NCBI GenBank assembly: GCA_008636095.1
Contig: VSJD01000071.1
Span: 1 to 10,000 of the forward strand
DNA: 10,000 nucleotides
DNA from: Kiritimatiellota bacterium
GTDB taxonomy: Bacteria > Verrucomicrobiota > Kiritimatiellia > JAAZAB01
Reading direction: 5' to 3'
Shown here: in pieces, positions 1 to 6,481 of the stretch
Layout of the letters: every line of letters begins with the position of its first letter
Position numbering within the stretch: the stretch's first letter is position 1
Notes under the pieces: generated by a model
The model's database searches: none
Seen by the model: only the letters and a program-made list of their open reading frames with translations
What the model was told of the DNA's origin: nothing
Made by a program: the position numbers and the translations under genes

Positions 1-387
1 ACGACCTGGACAGCGCTGTGCGACAAGCGGATGAAAGCCGTCGAAATAATCTGTTATAGCGATTTGTGGGCTTACTTTGGCATCCGCGATATTAATTATT
101 GCGGGATGCAGGTTGCCCCGGGATTGTTCAAACTTGTTGATCTGCCCGATTTGCAGGGACTCATTGCACCCAAGCCGCTCTTGATTGATATCGGCGTCTA
201 TGACACTTGTTTTTTGATTGACGGGGCCATGATGTGTTTTCAAAAACTGGAGAAAATATATAAGGCGGCCGGCGCCGGAAAAAATATTGAATTGGATCTC
301 TTCCCGGGCGAGCATTCCTGGGGTGGGCATAAATCCGTTAATTTTTTTAATCGTTATTTAAAAGCAACGCCGGAAGTTCATTCATAG
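1..387 (+). CDS. Alpha/beta hydrolase, acetyl-xylan-esterase-like, C-terminal part (5' truncated)
   Basis: The reading frame is open from the first base, so the gene starts outside the window; the Met codon at 31 is probably internal. The visible 128 residues match the C-terminal third of large alpha/beta hydrolases related to acetyl xylan esterases. The first residues (TTWTALCDKRMKAV) look like the helix just after the nucleophile elbow, so the GxSxG serine should lie immediately upstream. A stretch reading LIAPKPLLIDIGVYD contains the strand and turn that normally carry the catalytic Asp, and FPGEHSW near the end carries the likely catalytic His. In this family the enzyme hydrolyses ester bonds, often acetyl groups on plant polysaccharides, but the substrate here is inferred. 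The gene is visibly more AT-rich than the next one. The stop is TAG at 385, followed by a hairpin cluster. Confidence 0.75.
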   Translation, partial: TTWTALCDKRMKAVEIICYSDLWAYFGIRDINYCGMQVAPGLFKLVDLPDLQGLIAPKPLLIDIGVYDTCFLIDGAMMCFQKLEKIYKAAGAGKNIELDLFPGEHSWGGHKSVNFFNRYLKATPEVHS

Positions 388-402
388 GAATTGCAAAACA
401 TA

Positions 403-484
403 GCGGTTCTAACGAACCGCAGCTACACCAGTTTGGTGTAGGGGCCGTTCGCGAGAACGGCTAAGTTGGCCCCGCAGCGGGGCC
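403..484. repeat. Cluster of four consecutive perfect hairpins
   Basis: Four inverted repeats follow one another with almost no spacer. Hairpin 1 pairs 403-409 with 414-420 (GCGGTTC, loop TAAC). Hairpin 2 pairs 423-430 with 434-441 (CTACACCA, loop GTT). Hairpin 3 pairs 444-450 with 455-461 (GCCGTTC, loop GCGA). Hairpin 4 pairs 468-473 with 479-484 (GGCCCC). The GGGGCC at 441-446 could also pair with 468-473, which would exclude hairpin 4. No T-tract follows any stem, so this is not a standard intrinsic terminator. The most likely reading is a dispersed intergenic repeat of REP or MITE type; a structured 3' UTR or leader RNA is the alternative. The hairpins are seen directly; the class is inference. 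Confidence 0.7.
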
Positions 485-525
485 TAATCTAACAGTGCAA
501 GAGTTAACGGTTCAAAGATATAAAC

Positions 526-531
526 GGGGTG
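526..531 (+). promoter_or_regulatory. Ribosome binding site deciding the oxidoreductase start
   Basis: GGGGTG lies 8 bases before the ATG at 540. It supports that ATG over the in-frame GTG at 495, which has no clear Shine-Dalgarno and would add 15 residues ahead of the conserved N-terminal beta strand. Confidence 0.5.
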
Positions 532-539
532 ACAAAATC

Positions 540-1874
540 ATGACACGTCGAAAACGGTACGTGCAGGTAGGAGTGGGCGCGCGGTCACGGGGTTATACGG
601 TGGCGCTCGTCAAAACCATGAAGTCCACGTGCGAACTGGTCGGTATCTGCGATACCAACCGTGGCCGCATGGAACTGTGCAATCGAAAGATAGTGAAGGA
701 CTTGAAGGGCAAAGCCGTGCCCATGTTCCTGGACACGGAGTTTGACGCCATGATCCGGCGATTGAAACCGGACGTCGTGGTGGTCACCTCGGTGGATTGC
801 TTCCATGACCAGTATATCGTCCGCGCCATGGATTTGGGGTGCGACGTCGTTTCCGAAAAGCCGATGACGACTGACGCGAAGAAATGCCAGCGTATTGTGG
901 ACGCTGTTAACCGCACCGGCCGTGACCTGAAGGTCACGTTCAACTGCCGCTATATGCCTGCCATGGTTCAGGTCAAGGACCTGCTCATGCAGGGCGTCAT
1001 CGGTAAGATCCTGTCGGTGGATGTGCACTGGATCCTCGATGTGGATCACGGTGCCAGTTATTTTCGGCGTTGGCACAGCGAGATTGGCAAATCGGGGGGC
1101 TTACTGCTTCACAAGGCCACCCATCACCTTGATCTGGCGAACTGGTTTCTTTCGGCTAATCCGGTGGAAGTGTTTGCCATGGGCGGCCGGCGCTTTTACG
1201 GCGCGCAAAGCGGGATGGTCAAGCGTTACGGCCTGCAGGGGCACAGCGAGCGTTGCCTGACCTGTCGGCGTCGTGGAAAATGCCCGTTCTTTATGGACAT
1301 TCGTAAATCCGCGGATCTTAAGGGGATGTATCTGAATTGTGAAAAACATGATGGTTATATCCGCGACCGCTGTGTGTTCCACAAAAAGATAAACATCATG
1401 GACACCATGAGTCTGGTCGTCCGTTACGACACCGGCGCGTTTCTATCCTATTCATTGAATGCGTTCACGCCTTACGAGGGATTCCGATACGCGTTTAACG
1501 GCAACAAGGGCCGGCTGGAGTTCGAGCATATTGGTGCCCCGTTGACTTCGCAAGGGAAAGTGCTTCCCGCCAAAGGCATGCCCGGTGGCATGCGTATCCG
1601 CCTGTATCCGCATTTCAAACTGGCGCAGTCTATTCCGCTCAAGAAGTTTAAAGGCAGCCACTGGGGCGGTGATGACCGGCTCATGGCCGACGTCTTTGGG
1701 GCTAAGTCAACCAAGGATCCTTATCTGCGCGCGGCAAATTACGCCAGCGGTGCCATGAGCATCCTGATTGGCGCGGCCGCCAACAAGAGCATGCGCACCG
1801 GCCAACCGGTAAAAATTGCCAGCCTCGTCAAGGGTTTGCCGCCCGCGCGCCTGCCAAAGATGAAGCAATGGTAG
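540..1874 (+). CDS. Gfo/Idh/MocA family NAD(P)-dependent oxidoreductase with Cys cluster
   Basis: A 444-residue protein with the two-domain Gfo/Idh/MocA architecture, cytoplasmic by sequence (no signal peptide). The N-terminal Rossmann strand reads YVQVGVGARSRG (residues 7-18), the nucleotide-binding loop. EKP at 106-108 is the family motif that places the catalytic Lys near the nicotinamide. HKATHHLDL (191-199) supplies the conserved HxxD-type active-site segment in the C-terminal domain. Between about 239 and 278 there are five cysteines (C239, C242, C248, C267, C278), with a CxxC followed by a third Cys six residues later; this looks like a metal-binding insert seen in a subset of these proteins. 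Such enzymes oxidise or reduce sugars, inositols and related polyols; the substrate cannot be told. It follows a hydrolase on the same strand, which fits carbohydrate breakdown, but the hairpin cluster between them may separate transcription. Confidence 0.88.
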   Translation: MTRRKRYVQVGVGARSRGYTVALVKTMKSTCELVGICDTNRGRMELCNRKIVKDLKGKAVPMFLDTEFDAMIRRLKPDVVVVTSVDCFHDQYIVRAMDLGCDVVSEKPMTTDAKKCQRIVDAVNRTGRDLKVTFNCRYMPAMVQVKDLLMQGVIGKILSVDVHWILDVDHGASYFRRWHSEIGKSGGLLLHKATHHLDLANWFLSANPVEVFAMGGRRFYGAQSGMVKRYGLQGHSERCLTCRRRGKCPFFMDIRKSADLKGMYLNCEKHDGYIRDRCVFHKKINIMDTMSLVVRYDTGAFLSYSLNAFTPYEGFRYAFNGNKGRLEFEHIGAPLTSQGKVLPAKGMPGGMRIRLYPHFKLAQSIPLKKFKGSHWGGDDRLMADVFGAKSTKDPYLRAANYASGAMSILIGAAANKSMRTGQPVKIASLVKGLPPARLPKMKQW

Positions 1875-1880
1875 GCCGAG

Positions 1881-2020
1881 GACAGAGATCAGAGGTCAGC
1901 AGTCAGAGGTCAGAAGTAAAAACTGACACCGGATGCCGGACACCAGAATCAGCAGGCAGTGTTATCTGCTGTCTGTTGTTACTTCTGATCGCTGATTTCT
2001 GATCTCTGACCTCTGATTTT
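1881..2020. repeat. Degenerate TCAG-type short-repeat array arranged as an inverted repeat
   Basis: The left arm (1881-1919) is a run of near-heptamers of the form AGAGGTCAG / AGATCAG / AGTCAG. The right arm (1979-2020) carries the same words in reverse complement. The inner ends are identical over ten bases (TCAGAAGTAA at 1910-1919 and its complement at 1979-1988). The spacer of about 59 bases includes GACACCGGATGCCGGACACC, itself a short internal repeat. The array fills the convergent gap between the oxidoreductase and thiE, and its right arm encodes the end of thiE. It may act as a two-way terminator, or simply be an expandable repeat; neither role is shown. Confidence 0.75.
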
Positions 2021-2662
2021 GAACAGCAGGTCGCGGGCGGCCTGCGCGGGATCGTCAGCCGCTGTGATCGCCGTGACAACCGCAATCGTGTGCGCCCCGG
2101 CCTGGATCAGCGCCGGCACATGTTCCGGCTTGATCCCGCCCATGACTGTCCAGGGAATCGTGACGAGCGGGGCGATTTCCCTCAAACCTTCCAAGCCTAA
2201 AAACTCACCGGACCACGTTTTGGTTTGCGTGGGAAACAAGGGGCCGATATTAATGTAGGATGCGCCCGCGTGCTCGGCGGCCTGGGCTTCGGCCGGGGAA
2301 TGCGTCGAGGCGCCGATAATAAGGTTGGGCGCTAAATGCCGTACCGGAGCTATCGGCAAATCGGCCTGGCCTAGGTGTACGCCATCCGCGCCAACGGACA
2401 GGGCCACGTCCACCCGGTCATTGATAATCAACAGTGCACCGGCCTGGGCCGTCCGTGCGCGGAGAAGCTCGGCCAGCCGGAAAAAATCCGGCATAGGCAT
2501 TTCTTTTTCCCGGAGCTGGATCAGGCGCACGCCCCCCGCCAGCGCGGCGTCCACAATCTCCAGTGTGCTTCGCCCGCGCGACAGCGCTTGCGAGGTGACC
2601 AGGTAAAGCCCAGCCTGCTGAAATCGCCGCATGCGATCAGGGTGGAGGGATGTGGTGTTCAT
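1979..2662 (-). CDS. thiE: Thiamine phosphate synthase
   Basis: ThiE joins 4-amino-2-methyl-5-hydroxymethylpyrimidine diphosphate with thiazole phosphate carboxylate to give thiamine phosphate, in the cytoplasm. The 227-residue protein shows the TIM-barrel landmarks in order: QLREK (49-53), NDRVDVAL (81-88), GADGVHLGQ (91-99), ASTHS (118-122), GPLFPTQTK (140-148), MGGI (174-177) and VVTAIT (195-200). These cover the diphosphate and pyrimidine binding residues known for the family. The natural barrel seems to end near residue 216; the last eleven residues (RGQRSEISDQK) are the translation of the TCAG repeat array and are unlikely to be functional. The ATG at 2662 lies 10 bases after the thiH stop, with no good Shine-Dalgarno, so translational coupling to thiH is likely. 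Confidence 0.95.
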   Translation of the reverse strand: MNTTSLHPDRMRRFQQAGLYLVTSQALSRGRSTLEIVDAALAGGVRLIQLREKEMPMPDFFRLAELLRARTAQAGALLIINDRVDVALSVGADGVHLGQADLPIAPVRHLAPNLIIGASTHSPAEAQAAEHAGASYINIGPLFPTQTKTWSGEFLGLEGLREIAPLVTIPWTVMGGIKPEHVPALIQAGAHTIAVVTAITAADDPAQAARDLLFKIRGQRSEISDQK

Positions 2663-2672
2663 GAATTATGAT

Positions 2673-3815
2673 TTAGGCTGACTGCGCGATGTCGCGATAC
2701 ACGGCGTCCCAGTTTTTAAACACAGGTTCAAGTTCTTTGCTTTTCAGCATGGTGCAAAAGGCTTCGATGGACCGGTTGTCATTGACCTTGAACTGGCCGT
2801 CGTCCGCCGCACCCCCGTCATGGTAGCCGCCGACCGTGGTCCGGCTGGCGATACTCATCTTGGAAATACCGATGCCCGCAATACCGTCCCGGAACAAGGC
2901 GGGCTCCCGCGTTGAAAGGATTAAGGGCAAGTCGGGCATGCAAATACGGAATGCGCAAATCACCTGCACCAGGAACCGGTCGCTGACCAGAAACGGCGGG
3001 GTAAATCCGCCGAGCTGGGGCCGGATGCGCGGGAACGAGACCGAAATGCCGGCCCGCCAGTATTGCTTCCGCAATGTTTGAACGTGCTGGAACAGCGCGA
3101 GCGCGTCCCGAACCGGATCGGCCAAACCCAAAAGCGTACCCAGTCCGGCCGTTCGGAGACCGGCGGCCAGCGCACGAGCCGGTGTTTCCAGGCGGTATTG
3201 ATAATCGCGCTTGGGTCCCCAACGGTGCATGCGCTCGTACACGACGGGGTCGTAGGTCTCCTGGTACATTGTCATGCCCGTACAACCGACCTCGGCCAGG
3301 ATATGGTACTCCTCGTGCGTCATGGGGAAGACTTCGACGGCCACCAGGTCAAAGCGTTCCGCGGCCAGGGCCACGGACGCGCGTACGTAATCGAAATCGG
3401 CGTGCAGTGTGCGTTCGCCCGTGAGGAGTAAAATCTCCTCGAATCCCATTGCTTTCAGGGCGTCCATTTCCACGATGATGTCGTCGCGTTCCAGCCGCCG
3501 GCGCGATCGGCGGCGATCGGCGGCAAACCCGCAGTATATACAACCGTTTTTGCAGAAATCAGAAAGGTAGAGCGGCACATAGAGTGAAATCGTGCGCCCG
3601 AACTGTCGGTGCGTTATGAGCTGGGCGCGGGCCGCGAGCCGTTCCAGAGCTTCCCCGGCGACGGGCGACAGGAGCGCGGCCAATTCGGCGATGCCGGGGC
3701 ATTCCGTTGCCAGGGCCTGTTGCACGGCACGTGTATCGGTGTTCCGCGCGCGGGTCAGCCAAGGATCCGGATTCAGCCAGTCTGGAAGCAGGGCGGGCAT
3801 AATAATTAAAGGCAT
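2673..3815 (-). CDS. thiH: 2-iminoacetate synthase (radical SAM tyrosine lyase)
   Basis: ThiH cleaves tyrosine by radical SAM chemistry to p-cresol and dehydroglycine (2-iminoacetate), which ThiG uses to build the thiazole of thiamine. The 380-residue length is close to the E. coli protein. The radical SAM motif is C88-x3-C92-x2-C95 followed by GF, preceded by SLYVPLYLS. Further family landmarks are LLTGE (130-134), YQETY (184-188), RLETP (208-212), SVSFPRIRP (258-266), STREP (301-305), GGYHD (329-333), QF with a following DNRS (341-349) and a final FKNWD. The start is uncertain. The ATG at 3815 lies inside the 11-bp hairpin at 3811-3836, while the ATG at 3800 (residue 6, MPALLPDW) lies just after it; neither has a clear Shine-Dalgarno. 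thiE follows after 10 bases. thiG, thiS and thiF are not in the window. Confidence 0.95.
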   Translation of the reverse strand: MPLIIMPALLPDWLNPDPWLTRARNTDTRAVQQALATECPGIAELAALLSPVAGEALERLAARAQLITHRQFGRTISLYVPLYLSDFCKNGCIYCGFAADRRRSRRRLERDDIIVEMDALKAMGFEEILLLTGERTLHADFDYVRASVALAAERFDLVAVEVFPMTHEEYHILAEVGCTGMTMYQETYDPVVYERMHRWGPKRDYQYRLETPARALAAGLRTAGLGTLLGLADPVRDALALFQHVQTLRKQYWRAGISVSFPRIRPQLGGFTPPFLVSDRFLVQVICAFRICMPDLPLILSTREPALFRDGIAGIGISKMSIASRTTVGGYHDGGAADDGQFKVNDNRSIEAFCTMLKSKELEPVFKNWDAVYRDIAQSA

Positions 3816-3836
3816 GGTTCAACCGTGAACCATGCC
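3801..3836 (-). terminator. Terminator-like hairpin between the 3853-5343 gene and thiH, overlapping the thiH start
   Basis: Positions 3811-3821 and 3826-3836 form a perfect 11-bp stem (GGCATGGTTCA with TGAACCATGCC) around a four-base loop. Read on the minus strand, the stem is followed by TTTAATTATT (3810-3801), an interrupted U-rich tail. It starts 16 bases after the stop of the upstream membrane-protein gene. This fits a leaky intrinsic terminator or attenuator. The distal arm contains the ATG at 3815, so the structure could instead hide the thiH start. Confidence 0.55.
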
Positions 3837-3852
3837 CATATCCTGTATTTGA

Positions 3853-5343
3853 TTAGATCGCTACTTCCTCGATTCGGACGATGCCTTCGCGGGTGAGAAT
3901 CAGGCGGTAGCGAAAATAGGTGGGCGAGCCGTCACCACCTTGTTCGGAGAGGCCGATGATTAGATTGATGTGATAAACGCGCTGGGCCGGTACGTTCTCA
4001 ATCGTGTCGCCGTTAAGCCGGTGCAGGATGCTGACCGGATCGTCCATATTGTCCAACCAGGCGTCGAGTTTGAACCGCATGATGTCTGCCAGGGCCTCCA
4101 GCCGCCGGTGACTGCTCATAAACCGGGCGCTGTCAATATACACGTCCTTGTGAAAATGAATCACGTTTTCCGGTGGGATCATGGTCGTGAAAGGATTTGT
4201 TTGCAGACGGCGGAGTTGCTGGACCACATCGGGCACGTCGCCGGGCGCGCAAAAGCGCACGCGCGCCCGGGTCACGCCAACCTTGACGTTGTTGGCCGGG
4301 TCAATCAGATCGTGGATCTGGTCGGCCACCATTTTGGGAAGACAGGCGATCATCGCGTTGCGCATGATCTCCTTGATGCGGTCCTTGACGATATAGGCCA
4401 AGATGATTATGACTGCCCAGGGGAGGCTGTTAACCGCGAAAAGGCGGGTGGCGAAAAAAGCGACGAGCACGGCGAATCCCATGGCCGCGCCCGCCGCCAC
4501 GCCCATGAAGATTTGCGTGAACCGCGTCAGGGTGTTGGCCGGATCGCAAGTCATGAACATGAAGGCCTCCATCCATTTCTTCAATTGGCCGTCGCGATAC
4601 AAATAATATTCGTTGGCGGTCGGGGCCGACGAGTCTGCCACGATGGGATAATGGTGGTCCTGGCGGTGCTGTTGTTCCCGTTCGAGCCGCTCCCGCACGG
4701 CGAGCGCCGCCGGCGCCAGTCCTTGCGATTGACGGAACAACTCGTAAAGACGCATAAATGTTTTTTCGGTCGTCAGGCTGATGGACTCATCGGCCCAATC
4801 AAGCGCCAGGCGACTGTCCCCGTGCAAGCGCGGATCCATGAACAGCGGACGGAGCGAACGGAACCGTGTCAGGAAGATATCTACGTCATGGAGGAAAGGC
4901 GTCAGACTTTCCAGGATGTCTTCCGTGTACGCGCCTGATTTGAGCATGGCCATCAGCACATGGCGGGTTTCGCCAAGCTGGCTGTGGTACATGCTGCTGA
5001 GCCCGCGCAATTCATGGAGCATGGCTTTCTCGCTGATGTCGCGCGCCATGGAGGCGTCCTTGAGCATGTCAAAGATGCGTGTCAGCGGGCTCAACTCGCA
5101 GGCGGGGTCGGCCAGTTTGGCCAGCGAAATCAGGGCCGCCTCGTACCGCGTGTAGGATCGCATGTCCCGGAGAAAGCGAGTGGTGCCGTACCGATCATGG
5201 GTGATGCCGAGTTGATACGGATTGAACATGTACAGGTCGATCTCGTAGCGCTTGCGCTTCGCGCTGCGCGACAACGGATACACCACCTGCAGTTCCAGCT
5301 GACGGTTTCCATGGCTCGTGATTCGGCTTTGGTATTTAATCAT
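3853..5343 (-). CDS. Conserved hypothetical protein with two membrane helices, next to corA
   Basis: I do not recognise a named function. From the ATG at 5343 the protein has 496 residues. The N-terminal 260 residues are soluble, starting with a strand-rich stretch (QLELQVVYPL, then RKRYEIDLYMFNPYQLGI at about 30-47), then FLRDMRSYTRYE and a long mostly helical region rich in Arg and Glu. Two hydrophobic helices follow at about 277-301 (rich in Gly and Ala) and 304-319, ending in a basic KDRIKEIMR. The last 170 residues are soluble again and end in a strand-rich segment (TYFRYRLILTREGIVRIEEV). There is no signal peptide. The frame extends up to a GTG at 5424 inside corA, but those 27 residues look non-native; neither start has a good ribosome binding site. 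The 52-base gap to corA and the shared direction suggest one transcript and perhaps a shared membrane role. It is a coding gene by length and composition. Confidence 0.75.
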   Translation of the reverse strand: MIKYQSRITSHGNRQLELQVVYPLSRSAKRKRYEIDLYMFNPYQLGITHDRYGTTRFLRDMRSYTRYEAALISLAKLADPACELSPLTRIFDMLKDASMARDISEKAMLHELRGLSSMYHSQLGETRHVLMAMLKSGAYTEDILESLTPFLHDVDIFLTRFRSLRPLFMDPRLHGDSRLALDWADESISLTTEKTFMRLYELFRQSQGLAPAALAVRERLEREQQHRQDHHYPIVADSSAPTANEYYLYRDGQLKKWMEAFMFMTCDPANTLTRFTQIFMGVAAGAAMGFAVLVAFFATRLFAVNSLPWAVIIILAYIVKDRIKEIMRNAMIACLPKMVADQIHDLIDPANNVKVGVTRARVRFCAPGDVPDVVQQLRRLQTNPFTTMIPPENVIHFHKDVYIDSARFMSSHRRLEALADIMRFKLDAWLDNMDDPVSILHRLNGDTIENVPAQRVYHINLIIGLSEQGGDGSPTYFRYRLILTREGIVRIEEVAI

Positions 5344-5395
5344 AATCAACTTAAAAAAAGATGGGCGCCCCCCTCGATGAAAATTCTTGGCGTGA

Positions 5396-6337
5396 TTAGG
5401 AGCGTGAGTGAAAATGGCGGTCACTCTTGCGTTTCCACAGGAACAAGAAAGCGACCATTGAGATACTCGCCAGTCCGATAATGAACCAGAAATAAAAAGG
5501 ACTGCGCTCGTTCAGGGGAATGTCGACATTCATGGAAAAGATGCTGACTACCAGCGTCGGCACCATGATGCCGATCATAATGATGTTCAGGGTCTTCATC
5601 AGCACGTTAATGTTGTTGCTGACGATGGATGCCCGGGCATCCATCAGGCTGGCCAGAATGCTGGAATAAATTTCAGCCTGGCGCGCACACTGTTTACTTT
5701 CGATGGTTACATCGTCAATCAATTCCAGGTTTTCCGGGGTCATGGCCAACTTGGCGGCGCTGTTCTTGATTTTTTCGATCAGCATGGAATTGCTGTTGAT
5801 GGCCGCCAGGTAATAGACCAGGCTTTTTTCCAGGGTAAACAGGTTGAGCAGGTACTTGTTTTCCATGGCGGTGTTGATTTTCTGCTCCAGCGAGTCAGTG
5901 ATCATGTTGATCACTTTTAAGTGCTCCATGAAGTGGTAAATCGTGCGCCCGATCAGCCGCAGGGCCACGTCCAGAAGCGAGGTGACCCGCACAAACAGCC
6001 TGCCCGTGAAAAGCTGGATATCGTCGGTCAACAGCACGATCAGGCGATCCTTGAACAAAAACACCCCCATGGAAGCGACCTTGAACAGGAAGTGGTCCTT
6101 TGAGGAGTAGTTTTTCGGACGCTTAAAAATCATGGCCACGTGATTCGGTTCAAATTCCAACCGCGAGATTTCGTCGGGATCAAGGGTCGAATTCAGTGTG
6201 TGTTCGTCGAGCTTGTAATCCTCCAACAGGTGCTTTTTTTCGGCTTCGTCCGGGTTGATATAAACGATGATCTGCCCCTGCTGGCCTTCCCCGGCTTCGA
6301 CGACTTTTGCGTCAACGAGTTGGTAGCGCTTGACCAT
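5396..6337 (-). CDS. corA: CorA-family divalent metal ion transporter with SMN in place of GMN
   Basis: Members of this family form pentameric inner-membrane channels for Mg2+ and sometimes Co2+, Ni2+ or Zn2+. The protein has 313 residues, close to the usual length. It shows a soluble alpha/beta N-terminal domain (1 to about 130), then long helices including the stalk helix (about 203-248, with acidic and polar residues such as DDVTIESKQCARQAEIYSSI). TM1 is at about 249-267 and TM2 at about 282-301, with a short basic C-terminal tail. The signature after TM1, normally GMN, reads S268-M269-N270, followed by VDIPL. The ATG at 6337 is chosen over that at 6364 because AAGGA sits 7 bases upstream. 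It heads a minus-strand run that continues into the 5343-3853 gene. Confidence 0.88.
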   Translation of the reverse strand: MVKRYQLVDAKVVEAGEGQQGQIIVYINPDEAEKKHLLEDYKLDEHTLNSTLDPDEISRLEFEPNHVAMIFKRPKNYSSKDHFLFKVASMGVFLFKDRLIVLLTDDIQLFTGRLFVRVTSLLDVALRLIGRTIYHFMEHLKVINMITDSLEQKINTAMENKYLLNLFTLEKSLVYYLAAINSNSMLIEKIKNSAAKLAMTPENLELIDDVTIESKQCARQAEIYSSILASLMDARASIVSNNINVLMKTLNIIMIGIMVPTLVVSIFSMNVDIPLNERSPFYFWFIIGLASISMVAFLFLWKRKSDRHFHSRS

Positions 6338-6344
6338 AAGAATA

Positions 6345-6349
6345 TCCTT
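6345..6349 (-). promoter_or_regulatory. Ribosome binding site deciding the corA start
   Basis: On the minus strand AAGGA lies 7 bases before the ATG at 6337. It lies inside the longer frame from 6364, which would add nine residues before the conserved start of the domain, so 6337 is preferred. Confidence 0.7.
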
Positions 6350-6373
6350 TTTAAACGGAATCAATTCAGGTAT

Positions 6374-6402
6374 ATGCTAACACCTGCTGGGTAAAGGAGC
6401 AA
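6374..6402 (-). promoter_or_regulatory. Possible sigma-70-type promoter for corA
   Basis: On the minus strand TTGCTC (6402-6397) and TAGCAT (6379-6374) are separated by 17 bases and lie upstream of the corA ribosome binding site. The -10 matches the consensus at four of six bases and the -35 at only three, so this is a weak candidate from spacing and position alone. I see no convincing plus-strand promoter for the 6482 gene in the same divergent region. Confidence 0.25.
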
Positions 6403-6466
6403 GATGTTTCAATTCTAACGGGGGAGAAAACATTCAAACTGCGCGTGATTGTGAAATGGCGGCAAT

Positions 6467-6473
6467 AAGGAGG
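6467..6473 (+). promoter_or_regulatory. Strong ribosome binding site for the nitroreductase-like gene
   Basis: AAGGAGG lies 8 bases before the ATG at 6482. It is the best Shine-Dalgarno in the window and fixes the start of that gene. Confidence 0.85.
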
Positions 6474-6481
6474 AAAGTCAA

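Noticed and set aside
403..493. Possible integron attC site, suggested by the hairpins and ATCTAAC at 487-493
   Set aside because: The matching GTTRRRY core and the usual paired R and L box order are missing, there is no integrase, and the hairpins are separate rather than one long imperfect stem.
585..1076. Long minus-strand frame inside the oxidoreductase gene
   Set aside because: It lies wholly opposite a well-supported gene, has no recognisable domain, and reads as a complement of the coding frame.
3970..4938. 322-residue plus-strand frame opposite the two-helix membrane protein
   Set aside because: Its product is rich in His, Arg and Gln with no domain logic, whereas the minus-strand frame has coherent helices and domains and runs longer; it is a shadow.
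5344..5395. Terminator after corA, suggested by GGGGGGCGCCC followed by a run of seven T on the minus strand
   Set aside because: The GC-rich palindrome has no room for a loop, so a stable stem cannot form; the T-run alone is not enough.
6404..6418. Four-residue reading frame (MFQF) with AAAGGAG 4 bases upstream, in the divergent corA region
   Set aside because: The spacing is tight, the frame is tiny, and no attenuator structure follows it before the 6482 gene; a chance match is more likely.
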